Notes: generated by a model from the letters alone, not told the origin. DNA of 64,000 nt from Rhodobacteraceae bacterium LNNU 3342 (GCA_008711135.1 VUAW01000010.1:54921-118920), one strand, 5' to 3'; positions 36,230-46,428 are shown, counted from the stretch's first letter. Numbers and translations are program-made.

Positions 36230-37792
36230 GTGAAACCGTCTCTGGGGCAGTATGTCCGTATTTTCGTTGCGTTGTCATTGGTCTTCGTGCTCTCCGCGTT
36301 TCCGGGCGGGGCGCTGGCTGCGCCATACGCGGCCATGGTGATGGATGCACGTTCGGGAGAGGTTCTGCACGCGCAGAATGCCGACACCCGCCTGCATCCC
36401 GCGTCGCTGACCAAGATGATGACGCTCTATATCGCCTTTGAGGCGATCCGCAACGGCGAGCTTACGCTGGACACGCAGGTCCGCATCTCGCAGAAGGCGG
36501 CGAATGAGCCGCCCTCGAAACTGGGCCTTCGGGCCGGTCAGACGATCGCGCTACGCTACCTGATCCGCGCCGCGGCGATTCGTTCGGCCAACGACGCCGC
36601 CACTGCGATCGGCGAGGCTATCTCCGGTTCCGAATCCGCGTTCGCCGACCGGATGACCCGCACCGCCCGGGCACTGGGGATGAACAACACCACCTTCAAG
36701 AACGCCCATGGCCTGACTGCGTCGGGGCATCTGTCCAGCGCGCGCGACATGACCATCATGGGACGGCGGCTGTTCTTCGACTATCCGCAATACTACAACA
36801 TCTTCTCGCGCCGGTCCGCCGATGCGGGCATCGCTCGGGTGCAAAGCACCAACGCCCGGTTCCTCGACTCCTACCGCGGCGCCGACGGGATCAAGACAGG
36901 CTTCACCCGGGCAGCGGGCTTCAACCTCGTGGCTTCGGCCGAACGGGGCAACACCCGCATCATCGCGACGGTCTTTGGCGGCACCTCGACCGCGCAACGT
37001 AACCAGAAGGTGGCAGAACTGCTCGACCTCGGCTTCCGCAACGCCCCGGCGCAGGTGGCGGTGAACCGTCCGGCGATGCCAAGCTACAGCGCCCCGGCCG
37101 CAACCCCGCAGCCGACGGCTATCGTGGCCGCCGTGCGGCAGAGCCTGCGCCCGATGGCCCGCCCCGCGCCCGAGGCCCCGCCGGCCGAACTGCTGGTTGC
37201 GATGCGCGACGACATCACCAGCGTTCTGGCCGAGGTGGTCGAGGAAGGTGCCGGGGCCGAGCCCCCTGCCCCGCCGCCAGCCCGTCCCGAAGAACTGGTC
37301 GTGGCGGCCGAACCTGCCGTTGTCGACCTTCCGGCCGAGGCCGAGGCCGAGGAACTTCCGTTCCAGGTTGCCGCGGCGGCCCCTCCGGGTGCAGGCGCGA
37401 CTATCCCCTTCATGGCGCCGCGTCCCCGGCCCTCTGCGCCTGTGGTCATGGCCTCTGTTCAGGCCCGCGAAGTGGTCGAGCGCCCGCAAGAGGTACTGGC
37501 CGATCTTTCCGGCAGCGCCCCCTCGCCCGAGGTGGTGACGCGGGTTTCGACCTCTGGCGGACGGCACTGGGGCATCAACATCGGCCGCTACAACTCTCGC
37601 CAGCAGGCAGAGCGGGTGCTGCTGACCACGGCGCTTGCTGAAACGAGCGCGCTGGAAGGCGGGCTGCGCCGCGTCGTCCAGCAGGGCGGCGGGTTTGACG
37701 CGACCTTCATGGGGCTCAGCCAGGATCAGGCCGATCTTGCCTGCCGCAGGCTTCAGGCGCGCAACCAGCTTTGCTTTACTGTCGGACAGTAG
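36230..37792 (+). CDS. D-alanyl-D-alanine carboxypeptidase (S11) with C-terminal SPOR domain
   Basis: 520 residues from a GTG with AAAGGACAGG upstream. Signal peptide about 1-31 (IFVALSLVFVLSAFPGG). The penicillin-binding core has SLTK (59-62), RSAND and GIKTGFTR. An Ala/Pro/Glu-rich linker (about 290-440) leads to a C-terminal SPOR-like repeat (WGINIGRYNSRQQAERVL ... AQ-like FTVGQ end) that binds denuded septal glycan. It trims the peptidoglycan pentapeptide in the periplasm and is probably placed at division sites by its SPOR domain. Its own terminator follows. Confidence 0.9.
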   Translation: MKPSLGQYVRIFVALSLVFVLSAFPGGALAAPYAAMVMDARSGEVLHAQNADTRLHPASLTKMMTLYIAFEAIRNGELTLDTQVRISQKAANEPPSKLGLRAGQTIALRYLIRAAAIRSANDAATAIGEAISGSESAFADRMTRTARALGMNNTTFKNAHGLTASGHLSSARDMTIMGRRLFFDYPQYYNIFSRRSADAGIARVQSTNARFLDSYRGADGIKTGFTRAAGFNLVASAERGNTRIIATVFGGTSTAQRNQKVAELLDLGFRNAPAQVAVNRPAMPSYSAPAATPQPTAIVAAVRQSLRPMARPAPEAPPAELLVAMRDDITSVLAEVVEEGAGAEPPAPPPARPEELVVAAEPAVVDLPAEAEAEELPFQVAAAAPPGAGATIPFMAPRPRPSAPVVMASVQAREVVERPQEVLADLSGSAPSPEVVTRVSTSGGRHWGINIGRYNSRQQAERVLLTTALAETSALEGGLRRVVQQGGGFDATFMGLSQDQADLACRRLQARNQLCFTVGQ

Positions 37793-37813
37793 GTCCTCCA
37801 ACAGAACGTCAGG

Positions 37814-37839
37814 GGGCCGGTCGTTTTGACCGGCCCTTT
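37814..37839 (+). terminator. Rho-independent terminator
   Basis: Nine-base stem GGGCCGGTC / GACCGGCCC with loop GTTTT, followed by TTTGCATTTT. It ends the carboxypeptidase transcript. Confidence 0.85.
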
Positions 37840-37931
37840 GCATTTTGGCAGGCGGCGGCGTATGATCCGTATGAAGGTTTACAGCGAACTGGCAGGCTGA
37901 TGGAGTAAGAGCCCGGCGACAGGAGCTGACC

Positions 37932-38777
37932 ATGGCTTACAAGACCCTGCTGACAATACTGAGCAAGCCCGCCCGCGCGGCCGAAACTCTGGAGTCCGCG
38001 GCCCGCGTGGCCCTGCAGATGGATGCCCATCTGGATGTCCTGTGTCTGGGGCTTGACCGGACGCAGGTGGGGCTTGCCTACTCCGCCGGTTCGGCGGCGG
38101 TGCTTTACCATGAGACCCTGTCACGGGCGCAGGATGAGGCCGCCGCGACTGAGGCTGCTGCCCGCGCTTGGCTGGAGGGACGGCAAACGTTGCGCTGGGC
38201 CGTGGACACAAACGTGGCGCACTTGGGCGCGCTGGCCGACATCGCGGGACTTCGCGCCCGCTACAGCGACCTTGTCGTCCTGCCCCGGCCCTATGGCAAT
38301 GACCGCGGTCCTGAGGATGAGGCCGCGATCGAAGCCGCCCTGTTCGCGGGCCGTGCCCCGGTGCTGGTGATCCCGGACGGGGGCTTGGCCCAGAACTTCG
38401 GCCGGCAGATCGTGATCGCCTGGAACCAGAGCGCCGAAGCAATGGTGGCCGTCCGCCGCGCCCTGCCGCTGCTTTGCGACGCGGAGCGCGTGCATATTGC
38501 AATCATCGATCCCTCTACCCGCGGAGCAGAGGCGTCGGAACCGGGCGCTGGGCTCTGCCGGCTGCTGTCACGACACGGGGTGCGGGCCGAGGTGGCGGTG
38601 CTGGCGCGGACCCTGCCCCGCGTTTCCGACATGATCTGCCGCCATGCCCGCGAGGTGGGCGCCGACATGGTGGTGATGGGTGCCTATGGCCATTCCCGCT
38701 TCCGCGAAGCGATCCTTGGCGGCACCACCCGCAACATGCTGCAGATGGCGACCTTGCCGGTCTTCATGGCGCACTGA
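37932..38777 (+). CDS. Universal stress protein with two Usp domains
   Basis: 281 residues, cytosolic tandem Usp fold. The second domain ends with the ATP-type motif VMGAYGHSRFREAILGGTTRNML (G-2x-G-9x-G[ST]); the first has LVIPDGG and lacks the full motif. Such proteins bind nucleotide and respond to starvation, oxygen or envelope stress. It is a single gene; its stop is 1 base from the convergent glycosyltransferase stop. Confidence 0.88.
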   Translation: MAYKTLLTILSKPARAAETLESAARVALQMDAHLDVLCLGLDRTQVGLAYSAGSAAVLYHETLSRAQDEAAATEAAARAWLEGRQTLRWAVDTNVAHLGALADIAGLRARYSDLVVLPRPYGNDRGPEDEAAIEAALFAGRAPVLVIPDGGLAQNFGRQIVIAWNQSAEAMVAVRRALPLLCDAERVHIAIIDPSTRGAEASEPGAGLCRLLSRHGVRAEVAVLARTLPRVSDMICRHAREVGADMVVMGAYGHSRFREAILGGTTRNMLQMATLPVFMAH

Positions 38778-38778
38778 G

Positions 38779-40002
38779 TCAGGTGCCTGCCGTCTCGACG
38801 AAATCGATGAGCCGCGGCAGGCACACCGACTGAAAGTCATAGCGCGTCACTGCGGTCTGGCGCGCGGCTTCCCTCAGCGGGGCCTGCGCTTGCGGGTCGG
38901 CCAGCGCCTGCACCAGCATCGCCGCCAGCCCTGGCACGTCGAAGTAATCCACCAGCCGGCCATTTTCGCCGTCGCGCACCACCTCGCGCACCGGCGCGGT
39001 GTCGGAGCCGACGATCATCGCGCCCATGCTCATCGCCTCAATCAGCGACCAGGACAGGACAAAGGGCACTGTCAGATAGCAATGCACGCGCGAAATCTGC
39101 ATCAGCTTCACGAAGCTGCCATAGGGCACCTTGCCGGTGAAATGCACGCGTGATAGGTCGATCCGCCCATCCATCGTGCGCAGCATCACGTCCTTCCAGT
39201 TGCCGCCGCTTTCGGGTGGGCGGCCATAGCTGGTGTCGTTGCCCCCAACGATGACCACCTGCGCCTTAGGTCGGGCGTGAAGCACAGCAGGCAGGGCGCG
39301 CATGAACTGCGGAAAGCCCCGATAAGGTTCGAGGTTCCGCGCCACGTAGGTCAGCACCTCCTGCCCCGCCGTCAGCAGCGGCCCGTCGGGCAGTTGCAGT
39401 TGCGCGCCGGGATCCGGGCGCAGCGTGCCGGTATCCACCCCGTCGTGGATCACGCTGATCTTGCCGTGAAAGCAATCGGGGAAGGTGCTCGCCTGCCATT
39501 CGGTCGGCGACAGCGCCGCATCGGCCTGCGCCAGCGCCTGCGCAAAACCTGCCGTCCGTGACACGACGCCCAGCGCGCCGGCAAAGCTGCGCGGGCTGAA
39601 TTCCGGGTCAAAGAAGGTGTCGCGCCCCTCGGTGCCGTGAAAGAACTCGGCATAGACAAGGAGGCGCGCGCGGGGCCAGACCTCGCGCAGGAACAGCGTC
39701 TCGCCCCAGCCGCAATGGCCGAAGATCACATCGGGCGTATAGCCGTGACGGTCGCGCAGCACGAGAGCAGCCCGCGCCACCGCCGTTGCCCGATCGGTCT
39801 GTTCCACATAATTCCGGCCCAGCCGGGTGGCGGCGGGATCTATCGCCTGAGGCTCATACCGGTAGTAGTTCACGGGGACCGGCGACGGGCGCGTGTTGCC
39901 CAGCGCCGTCAGCGCCGTGACCTGGTGCCCCCGCGCCTGCAGGGCGGGCGCAAGGCGCAGGAACTGGCCCGGAAAGTTCTGGTGGATCAGAAGGATCTTC
40001 AA
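38779..40002 (-). CDS. Glycosyltransferase of family 4 type
   Basis: 407 residues, cytosolic GT-B fold. The opening [26 protein letters not shown] is a GT4-type N-domain and HCGWGETLF is in the first Rossmann fold. The C-domain has SWSLIEAMSMGAMIVGSDTAPVREVVRDGENGRLV, the E-x7-E donor-binding signature. Start is TTG (40000-40002), whose first bases overlap the stop of yejF, so it is translationally coupled to the importer operon. Acceptor and sugar are unknown. It could modify a compound related to the transporter cargo, or an unrelated envelope glycan. Confidence 0.82.
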   Translation of the reverse strand: MKILLIHQNFPGQFLRLAPALQARGHQVTALTALGNTRPSPVPVNYYRYEPQAIDPAATRLGRNYVEQTDRATAVARAALVLRDRHGYTPDVIFGHCGWGETLFLREVWPRARLLVYAEFFHGTEGRDTFFDPEFSPRSFAGALGVVSRTAGFAQALAQADAALSPTEWQASTFPDCFHGKISVIHDGVDTGTLRPDPGAQLQLPDGPLLTAGQEVLTYVARNLEPYRGFPQFMRALPAVLHARPKAQVVIVGGNDTSYGRPPESGGNWKDVMLRTMDGRIDLSRVHFTGKVPYGSFVKLMQISRVHCYLTVPFVLSWSLIEAMSMGAMIVGSDTAPVREVVRDGENGRLVDYFDVPGLAAMLVQALADPQAQAPLREAARQTAVTRYDFQSVCLPRLIDFVETAGT

Positions 40003-41600
40003 ACCGGGGCAGCCTTCATCTCGAACGCCGCGGCCATCAGGGCGCGGGTATAGTCGCTCTGGGGTGCGTCAAAGATCTGGTTGCCTTCGCCCGTTTCCAC
40101 CACGTCGCCGGCACGCATCACCATCACCTTGTGCGCCAGCGCCCGCACCACCCGCAGGTCGTGGCTGATGAACAGGTAAGCCAACCCGTATTTCCGCTGC
40201 AGATCGCGAAGAAGATCGACGATCTGCACCTGCACAGTCATGTCGAGCGCGGATGTCGGCTCATCCAGAACCACCAGCTTTGGCCGCAGGATCATGGCGC
40301 GCGCAATCGCGATACGCTGCCGCTGCCCGCCCGAAAATTCGTGCGGATAGCGGGCCATGGTGTCAGGGTCGAGCCCGACCTCCGTCATGATGTGGGCCAC
40401 CAGGTCGCGCGGAACGGCACCCTTGGGCGTTCCATGAACCCCCAGCCCTTCGGCAATGATCTGTTCCACAGTCATGCGGGGCGAGAGGCTGCCGAACGGG
40501 TCCTGGAACACGATCTGCATGTCCTTGCGGATGCCGCGCATGGCCTGCGACTTCCAGCCCTGAATGTCGCGCCCCATGAAGACCACCGGCCCTTCCGACT
40601 GGATCAGCCGCAGCACGGCCAGGCCGAGCGTCGTTTTGCCTGAACCGCTTTCGCCCACCACACCCAGCGTTTCCCCGGCGCGGACGCTGATGGTGGCGTC
40701 GTTCACGGCCTTCACATGCCCCACCGTCCGGCGCAGGAAGCCGCGGGTGATGGGGAACCAGACCCGCAGGTGTTCGGTGCGAAGAATCTCTGGCGACTCA
40801 GGCGGCACCGGGTCGGGGCGGCCCTGCGGTTCGGCGGCCAGCAGCATCTGCGTGTAGGGGTGCTGCGGGTTGGCAAAGATCTCCGCCACCGGCCCCTGTT
40901 CGACAATCTCGCCCGACTTCATCACGCAGACGCGGTCGGCGAACTTGCGCACGATGCCAAGGTCATGGGTGATGAACAGCATGCTCATCCCCTCTGCCCG
41001 CTTGAGATCGGCAAGCAGGTCAAGGATCTGCGCCTGGATCGTCACGTCCAGCGCGGTGGTTGGTTCATCCGCCACCAGCAGTTCCGGCCCGTTGGCCAGC
41101 GCCATCGCGATCATCACCCGCTGCCGCTGCCCGCCCGAAAGCTGGTGCGGATAGGCGCCCAGCCGGCTCTCGGCGTCGCGGATCCCTACCTTGTCCAGCA
41201 GCTCGATGATCCGGGCCCGCGCCTTTTCCCCCTTCAGCCCCTGATGCAGGGCAAGGCTTTCCATCAGCTGCTTTTCGATCGTGTGCAGCGGGTTGAGGCT
41301 GGTCATCGGCTCCTGGAAGATGAAGCTGATGTCATTGCCCCGGACCTTGCGCAGCCGGGATTCGGGCGCGCCTACCATCTGCTGGCCCATGTATGTGACC
41401 GATCCTTCAACCTCTGCCACGTCAGAGAGGAGCGAGACCGTCGAAAGCGCCGATACGGATTTTCCCGAACCGCTCTCGCCCACCAGCGCCACGGTTTCGC
41501 CACGGGCAACGGTGAAGGAAACGCCGCGCACGGCTTCGGTCACCTTACCGTCCTGGCGGAAGCGGATGCGGAGGTCTTTCACCTCCAAGACATTGCTCAT
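39999..41600 (-). CDS. yejF: YejF-type ABC transporter double ATPase
   Basis: 533 residues with two complete ATPase halves. The first half has [25 protein letters not shown] and [13 protein letters not shown]; the second has [25 protein letters not shown] and [13 protein letters not shown]. This fused layout is YejF of the YejABEF microcin-C-type peptide importer. The ATG at 41600 ([12 protein letters not shown]) overlaps the yejE stop. Confidence 0.92.
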   Translation of the reverse strand: MSNVLEVKDLRIRFRQDGKVTEAVRGVSFTVARGETVALVGESGSGKSVSALSTVSLLSDVAEVEGSVTYMGQQMVGAPESRLRKVRGNDISFIFQEPMTSLNPLHTIEKQLMESLALHQGLKGEKARARIIELLDKVGIRDAESRLGAYPHQLSGGQRQRVMIAMALANGPELLVADEPTTALDVTIQAQILDLLADLKRAEGMSMLFITHDLGIVRKFADRVCVMKSGEIVEQGPVAEIFANPQHPYTQMLLAAEPQGRPDPVPPESPEILRTEHLRVWFPITRGFLRRTVGHVKAVNDATISVRAGETLGVVGESGSGKTTLGLAVLRLIQSEGPVVFMGRDIQGWKSQAMRGIRKDMQIVFQDPFGSLSPRMTVEQIIAEGLGVHGTPKGAVPRDLVAHIMTEVGLDPDTMARYPHEFSGGQRQRIAIARAMILRPKLVVLDEPTSALDMTVQVQIVDLLRDLQRKYGLAYLFISHDLRVVRALAHKVMVMRAGDVVETGEGNQIFDAPQSDYTRALMAAAFEMKAAPV

Positions 41601-42703
41601 CGAAAGGTCTTTCGCGGGTCGAAGGCATCGCGCACGCCCTCGAATATGAACACGAGCAGCGAGAGCATGATGGCAAAGGTAAAGAAGGCGGTGAAGGCCA
41701 GCCAGGGCGCCTGCAGGTTCTGCTTGGCCTGCAGCGTCAGTTCCCCCAGACTCGGCGCTGAGGCTGGCAGGCCGAAGCCGAGAAAATCGAGCGCCGCAAG
41801 CGAGGCGATCGTGCCGGTGATGATGAACGGCAGCATGGTCAGTGTCGCCACCATCGCGTTCGGCAGCACATGGCGGAACATGATCGTCCCGTTGGAAACG
41901 CCCAGCGCCCGCGCGGCCCGCACGTATTCGAAGTTCCGCGCCCGCAGAAATTCTGCCCGCACCACGCCGACCAGCGCTGTCCAGCCGAACAGCGTCATCA
42001 GGCCCACCAGCAACCAGAAGTTCATCGGCAAAAGCGCGGCAACGATGATGATGATGTAAAGGCTGGGCGTCGCGCCCCAAAGCTCGATCAGGCGCTGGAA
42101 GAACAGGTCGATTGCGCCACCGAAATAGCCCTGGATCGCTCCTGCTACGATTCCAATGACCGAGGTTGCCAACGTCACGACCAAGGCGAACGCGACGGAC
42201 AGGCGGAAGCCATAGATCACCCGCGCCAGCACGTCACGCGCGGTGTCGTCGGTGCCCAGCCAGTGGTTCCAGTCGGGCGCCGACGGGGCCGCGCCCTGAA
42301 TATCGTTCACCGTGTTGTAGGAATATGGGATCGGCGGCCAGAGCAGCCAGCCTTCGACCACCGGCTCACCTTCGACCGTGCCGGTGGCAGCCTCAGCCAT
42401 GGCGGAGTCGGGATCGTCGAGGCACAGCACGGCCCCACCGGTTCGGATCAGGCACTGCACCTCGGCATCGCGATAGACGGCCTCGGTGTGGAAGTCGCCG
42501 CCAAAGGCGGTTTCCGGGTAGAAGCGGAACACCGGGGTGTAAAGTTCGCCGCGGTAGCTGACCAGAAGCGGGCGGTCATTGGCCAGCAGTTCGGCAAAGA
42601 GCGACAGCCCGAACAGCACCGAAAAGATGACCAGCGACCACACGGCACGGCGGTTGGCCTTGAAGTTGCGCCAGCGGCGCGCGTTGAGGGGGGAAAGCTT
42701 CAT
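41597..42703 (-). CDS. yejE: YejE-type ABC permease
   Basis: 368 residues, starting [24 protein letters not shown] like E. coli YejE, with a large periplasmic insertion (about 55-150) before the channel helices and an EAA loop FEYVRAARALGVSNGTIMFRHVLPN. Its ATG at 42703 overlaps the yejB stop (TGATG). Partner of YejB in the inner membrane. Confidence 0.92.
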   Translation of the reverse strand: MKLSPLNARRWRNFKANRRAVWSLVIFSVLFGLSLFAELLANDRPLLVSYRGELYTPVFRFYPETAFGGDFHTEAVYRDAEVQCLIRTGGAVLCLDDPDSAMAEAATGTVEGEPVVEGWLLWPPIPYSYNTVNDIQGAAPSAPDWNHWLGTDDTARDVLARVIYGFRLSVAFALVVTLATSVIGIVAGAIQGYFGGAIDLFFQRLIELWGATPSLYIIIIVAALLPMNFWLLVGLMTLFGWTALVGVVRAEFLRARNFEYVRAARALGVSNGTIMFRHVLPNAMVATLTMLPFIITGTIASLAALDFLGFGLPASAPSLGELTLQAKQNLQAPWLAFTAFFTFAIMLSLLVFIFEGVRDAFDPRKTFR

Positions 42704-43785
42704 CAGGTCTCGCGCGTCTCGAAGTCGATGCGGGGATCGATCCAGACATACATGAGGTCGGACAGGATGCCCACCACCAGACCGATCAGGCCAAAGACGA
42801 AAAGGGTGCCGAAGATCACCGGGTAATCCCGCGCGACCGCCGCCTCGAACCCCAGCCGACCAAGCCCGTCGAGCGAGAAAATCGTCTCGATGATCAGGCT
42901 GCCGCCAAAGAAGACCGACACGAAGATCGCCGGAAAGCCTGCGATCACGATCAGCATCGCGTTGCGGAAGACGTGGCCGTAAAGCACCCGCCGTTCGGCA
43001 AGGCCCTTGGCGCGGGCGGTGATCACGTATTGCTTCTTTATCTCGTCGAGGAAGCTGTTCTTGGTCAGCAGCGTCAGCGTCGCAAAGGACGAGATCGTGG
43101 AGGCGAGCACCGGCAGCGTCATGTGCCACATGTAGTCAAGCACTTTGCCTACGAGCGTAAGTTCGTGCCAGTTTTCCGATGTCAGCCCCCGTAGCGGGAA
43201 GATCCGCCAGTAGGACCCGCCGGCAAACAGCACCAGCAGCAGGATCGCGAACAGGAAGCCCGGGATGGCGTAGCCCACGATGATCGCGCCACTGGTCCAG
43301 GTGTCAAAGCGCGTGCCATCCCGCACCGCCTTGCGGATGCCCAGAGGGATCGAGATCATGTAGGCGATCAGCGTGGACCACAGGCCGAGAGAGATCGACA
43401 CCGGCATCTTTTCCAGCACCAGGTCGATCACGCTGATCGACCGGAAGTAGCTTTGGCCGAAGTCCAGCCGCATGTAGTCCCACATCATGTTCAGGAACCG
43501 TTGCAGCGGCGGCTTGTCGAAGCCGAACTGCCGCTCCAGCTCGGCGATGAATTCAGGCGGCAGACCGCGCGAGCCGAGGTAGCGTTCATTCCCACCGGAC
43601 ATGGGCGCGACTTCGGCCCCGCCGCCGGAGATGTTCTGGAACACGTCGCCAGAGCCTTCCATCCGGGCGATGATCTGTTCGATCGGGCCGCCGGGGACGA
43701 ACTGCACCAGGGTGAAGTTGATGATCATGATCCCGATCAGCGTCGGGATCACCAGTGCCAGCCGGCGAAGGATATAGGCGCCCAT
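42703..43785 (-). CDS. yejB: YejB-type ABC permease
   Basis: 360 residues, six-helix DppB-class permease with the YejB-type insertion ([22 protein letters not shown], about 50-75) between helix 1 and the rest. EAA loop is [25 protein letters not shown]. Start [18 protein letters not shown] at 43785. Second gene of the operon after yejA. Confidence 0.92.
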   Translation of the reverse strand: MGAYILRRLALVIPTLIGIMIINFTLVQFVPGGPIEQIIARMEGSGDVFQNISGGGAEVAPMSGGNERYLGSRGLPPEFIAELERQFGFDKPPLQRFLNMMWDYMRLDFGQSYFRSISVIDLVLEKMPVSISLGLWSTLIAYMISIPLGIRKAVRDGTRFDTWTSGAIIVGYAIPGFLFAILLLVLFAGGSYWRIFPLRGLTSENWHELTLVGKVLDYMWHMTLPVLASTISSFATLTLLTKNSFLDEIKKQYVITARAKGLAERRVLYGHVFRNAMLIVIAGFPAIFVSVFFGGSLIIETIFSLDGLGRLGFEAAVARDYPVIFGTLFVFGLIGLVVGILSDLMYVWIDPRIDFETRET

Positions 43786-43797
43786 TGTTCCTGTCCG

Positions 43798-45738
43798 TTA
43801 CCGCAGCGCGCCTGCCGCACGCAGCGCCTGCGCCTTTTCCTGGTTTATCCACCAGAAGGACAGTTGTCCCAGATCATAGGGCGGCAGGTTTTCGGGATAT
43901 TCGTACATGTCGTAATAGGACACCCAGTGGTTCGGGTTGAACCATTGGGGAATCCGGAAGCGTTCGGCCCGCAGCACCCGGTCCAGCGCGCGGACACGCA
44001 CCCGAAGCTCGTCCGAGGATTCGGCTTCCAGAACCAAGTCGATCAGCCGGTCCACCGCCTCGCTCTGCAGACCCATGAGGTTCCGGGTAGAGTTTTCCGC
44101 GCTCGCGGAGTCGAAGAACTGCTTGAGGCCCGAGCTGGGGATATAGGACATCGGGAAATGGGTGATGGTGATGTCGAAGTCATAGCTGCGTTCGCGGTTC
44201 ACGCGCTGCGCGTTGTCCACCCGCCGATTCACCGCATCGACGCCCAGTTGGCGCAGGTTTTCCACGAAGGGGTTGATGACCCGGTCGAAGGTTTGGCTGT
44301 CGTTCAGGAATTCGACCTGCAGCACCTGCCCCGCCGCATTCCGCCGCAGCCCGTCACTGCCCGTGGTCCAGCCGGCTTCGTCCAGCAAGGCCGAAGCGCG
44401 GCGCAGGTTGCCACGGTCCAGCTGCCGGTTGCCTGAAACCGGCGGCATCACCGCATCGTCGGCCAGGACACCGGGCGGCAGCAGGTCGGCAAGCGGTTCA
44501 AGAATGGCAAGCTCTTCTGGCGAAGGCGGTCCTTCGGCCGCAAGGTCGCTGTTGCCCCAGAACGAGTCCACGCGGCTGTAGAGCCCGGAGAACAGCGTCT
44601 CGTTCGTCCATTCGAAGTTGAACATCAGGCCGATCGCCTCGCGCACGCGGGGGTCCTTGAACTTCTCGCGCCGCAGGTTGAAGACGAAGCTTTGCCCGGA
44701 CACAAGCGTGCCATCAGGCAGTTCTTCCTTCACGACATGGCCTTCCCGAAGGGCCGGGAAGTCATAGCCCGTCGCCCATTGCAGCGAGGAGCTTTCGGTG
44801 CGGAAGGTATAGGCACCGGTCTTGAATCCCTCGAAGGCTGCATTGGTGTCGCCGAAATATTCCACCCGAATGGTGTCATAGTTGTGCTGGCCGACGTTGA
44901 TCGGCAGGTCGCGGCCCCAGTAGTCCGGATTGCGGCGATAGACGATGGTGCGGTTCACCTCGACCCGGTCAAGCATGTAGGGGCCGGAGCCGATGATCGG
45001 CTCCATGCTGCTGTCTTCAAGGTTGCGGTCCTGCGCCTCGAAGCTGGCGCGGGAAAAGACCGGCAGCCCGCCGACCAGCGCGGGCAGGTCCCGGGTGGGC
45101 CATCCCTCCTTGAAGGTATAGCGAACCTGATGCGGGCCCAGCGCCTCGACGCTCTCGACCTGCTGGGCCAGAATCACTCGAAACTCGGGCAAACCCTGTT
45201 CCAGCAGCGTTTCATAGGAAAAAACCAGATCCTCGGCGGTCACGGGGGTCCCGTCGGAAAACCGTGCCTCGGGGCGCAGGTTGAAGATCACCCAAGACCG
45301 GTCCTCAGGGTATTCGAGGCTTTCGGCCAGAAGCCCATAAGCGGCGTCAATCTCGTCAGCGGTGCCGGTCAGCAGCGATTCATGCGCAATGCTGGACAGA
45401 AGCGCCGAACGCCCCCGGATGCTGTAGGGGTTCAGGCTGTCAAAGCCGCTCTGCGACCAGGCCATCGAAAATTCGCCACCCTTGGGCGCATCCGGGTTCA
45501 CGTATTCCAGATGCTCAAAATCCGCAGGATATTTCAGCTCCCCAAAGGTGGAGATCCCGTGGCTGCGGATGATGCCGTCACTTGTGACTTCTTCCTGCCC
45601 CGGTTCCTGCGCACGGGCAACGGTGGCGAACAGGCCAAGCACCAGGATCATGAACCCCGCCCATAGAAGGCTCCGCAGGTCAGGCGCCGTCTGCGCAAGG
45701 GCGCGTGTCCGAGAGAGGCTCTGGTCCGGGTGGTGCAT
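43798..45738 (-). CDS. yejA: YejA-type solute-binding protein
   Basis: 646 residues, a family-5 periplasmic binding protein. Signal/transmembrane core about residues 28-42 (LLWAGFMILVLGLFATVARA), cleavage after ARA. YejA-like blocks: FDSLNPYSIRGRSALLSS, WVIFNLRPEARFSDGTPVTAEDLVFSY and RDPRVREAIGLMFNFEWTNETLF. It likely binds long peptides or peptide-nucleotide conjugates. The ATG at 45738 follows GGAGGAACG, a perfect site; an upstream in-frame ATG at 45792 lacks one. First gene of the yejABEF-glycosyltransferase operon. Confidence 0.88.
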   Translation of the reverse strand: MHHPDQSLSRTRALAQTAPDLRSLLWAGFMILVLGLFATVARAQEPGQEEVTSDGIIRSHGISTFGELKYPADFEHLEYVNPDAPKGGEFSMAWSQSGFDSLNPYSIRGRSALLSSIAHESLLTGTADEIDAAYGLLAESLEYPEDRSWVIFNLRPEARFSDGTPVTAEDLVFSYETLLEQGLPEFRVILAQQVESVEALGPHQVRYTFKEGWPTRDLPALVGGLPVFSRASFEAQDRNLEDSSMEPIIGSGPYMLDRVEVNRTIVYRRNPDYWGRDLPINVGQHNYDTIRVEYFGDTNAAFEGFKTGAYTFRTESSSLQWATGYDFPALREGHVVKEELPDGTLVSGQSFVFNLRREKFKDPRVREAIGLMFNFEWTNETLFSGLYSRVDSFWGNSDLAAEGPPSPEELAILEPLADLLPPGVLADDAVMPPVSGNRQLDRGNLRRASALLDEAGWTTGSDGLRRNAAGQVLQVEFLNDSQTFDRVINPFVENLRQLGVDAVNRRVDNAQRVNRERSYDFDITITHFPMSYIPSSGLKQFFDSASAENSTRNLMGLQSEAVDRLIDLVLEAESSDELRVRVRALDRVLRAERFRIPQWFNPNHWVSYYDMYEYPENLPPYDLGQLSFWWINQEKAQALRAAGALR

Positions 45739-45864
45739 CCACGTTCCTCCGACTGGTGCTGGATGGGGCCCAAGGCGCCGCGTGACGTTCAAGCTAAAGC
45801 GTGGGGCTTCAAGGGTTCAAGTCGATAATCCGTGATCCGGTTTCCGTCCTTTCCTGTTACGCAA

Positions 45865-45888
45865 GAAAAAACCGCCCCGAAGGGCGGT
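45865..45888 (-). terminator. Rho-independent terminator after cycM
   Basis: Read on the minus strand: stem ACCGCCC/GGGCGGT with a TTCG tetraloop and then TTTTTTC. A textbook terminator ending the cytochrome gene. Confidence 0.9.
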
Positions 45889-45915
45889 TCGCATTTCTGG
45901 CTGCGCCAGGGGTCA

Positions 45916-46428
45916 TCAGTGGAACGTGTCAAGATAGGCGATAAGCGCGGCGCGATCCTCGGGGCTGCGCATGCCGGCATAGGCCATCTTGGTGCCCGGC
46001 GCATAGCCGCGCGGGTTTTCCAGGAAGTGGAACAGGTTTTCTGGCGACCAGACGTCGTCGCTGGTAGCGAACACTTCGGAATAGCCATAGCCCTCCACGT
46101 CGCCTTTGCCCCGACCCACAACGCCGAAAAGATGCGGCCCGGTCCCGTTGCGCCCGTCTTCCAGCGCATGGCAGGCGGCGCACTGGCGCCACAGGCGTTC
46201 GCCGCGCGCCGGATCGGCCTCGGCGTAGATCAGGTTGAAGTCAACCTCGGCCGCTTCACCCACGTCGGCATCCGATGCGCCGGTGTCGATCACATAGGCC
46301 TGTTCAAGCTCGCTGTGCGGACCTTCGGTATGATAGATCTCTTCCGCAGCCCATTTGCCCAGAAGGAAGATGAGCAAGGCGCCGCAGAAGGCACCCAGCG
46401 TCTTGGTAAAGGTCATCGTATCGAACAT
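45916..46428 (-). CDS. Membrane-anchored cytochrome c (CycM/c552 type)
   Basis: 170 residues. N-terminal uncleaved helix (about 7-30: KTLGAFCGALLIFLLGKWAA) anchors the protein; one heme motif CAACH at about 84-88; distal Met in GTKMAYAGM. It carries electrons from the bc1 complex to aa3 oxidase in relatives such as Paracoccus CycM. The start MFDTMTFTK at 46428 follows GGGACG; the ATG at 46440 would add four residues. Own promoter and terminator. Confidence 0.88.
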   Translation of the reverse strand: MFDTMTFTKTLGAFCGALLIFLLGKWAAEEIYHTEGPHSELEQAYVIDTGASDADVGEAAEVDFNLIYAEADPARGERLWRQCAACHALEDGRNGTGPHLFGVVGRGKGDVEGYGYSEVFATSDDVWSPENLFHFLENPRGYAPGTKMAYAGMRSPEDRAALIAYLDTFH

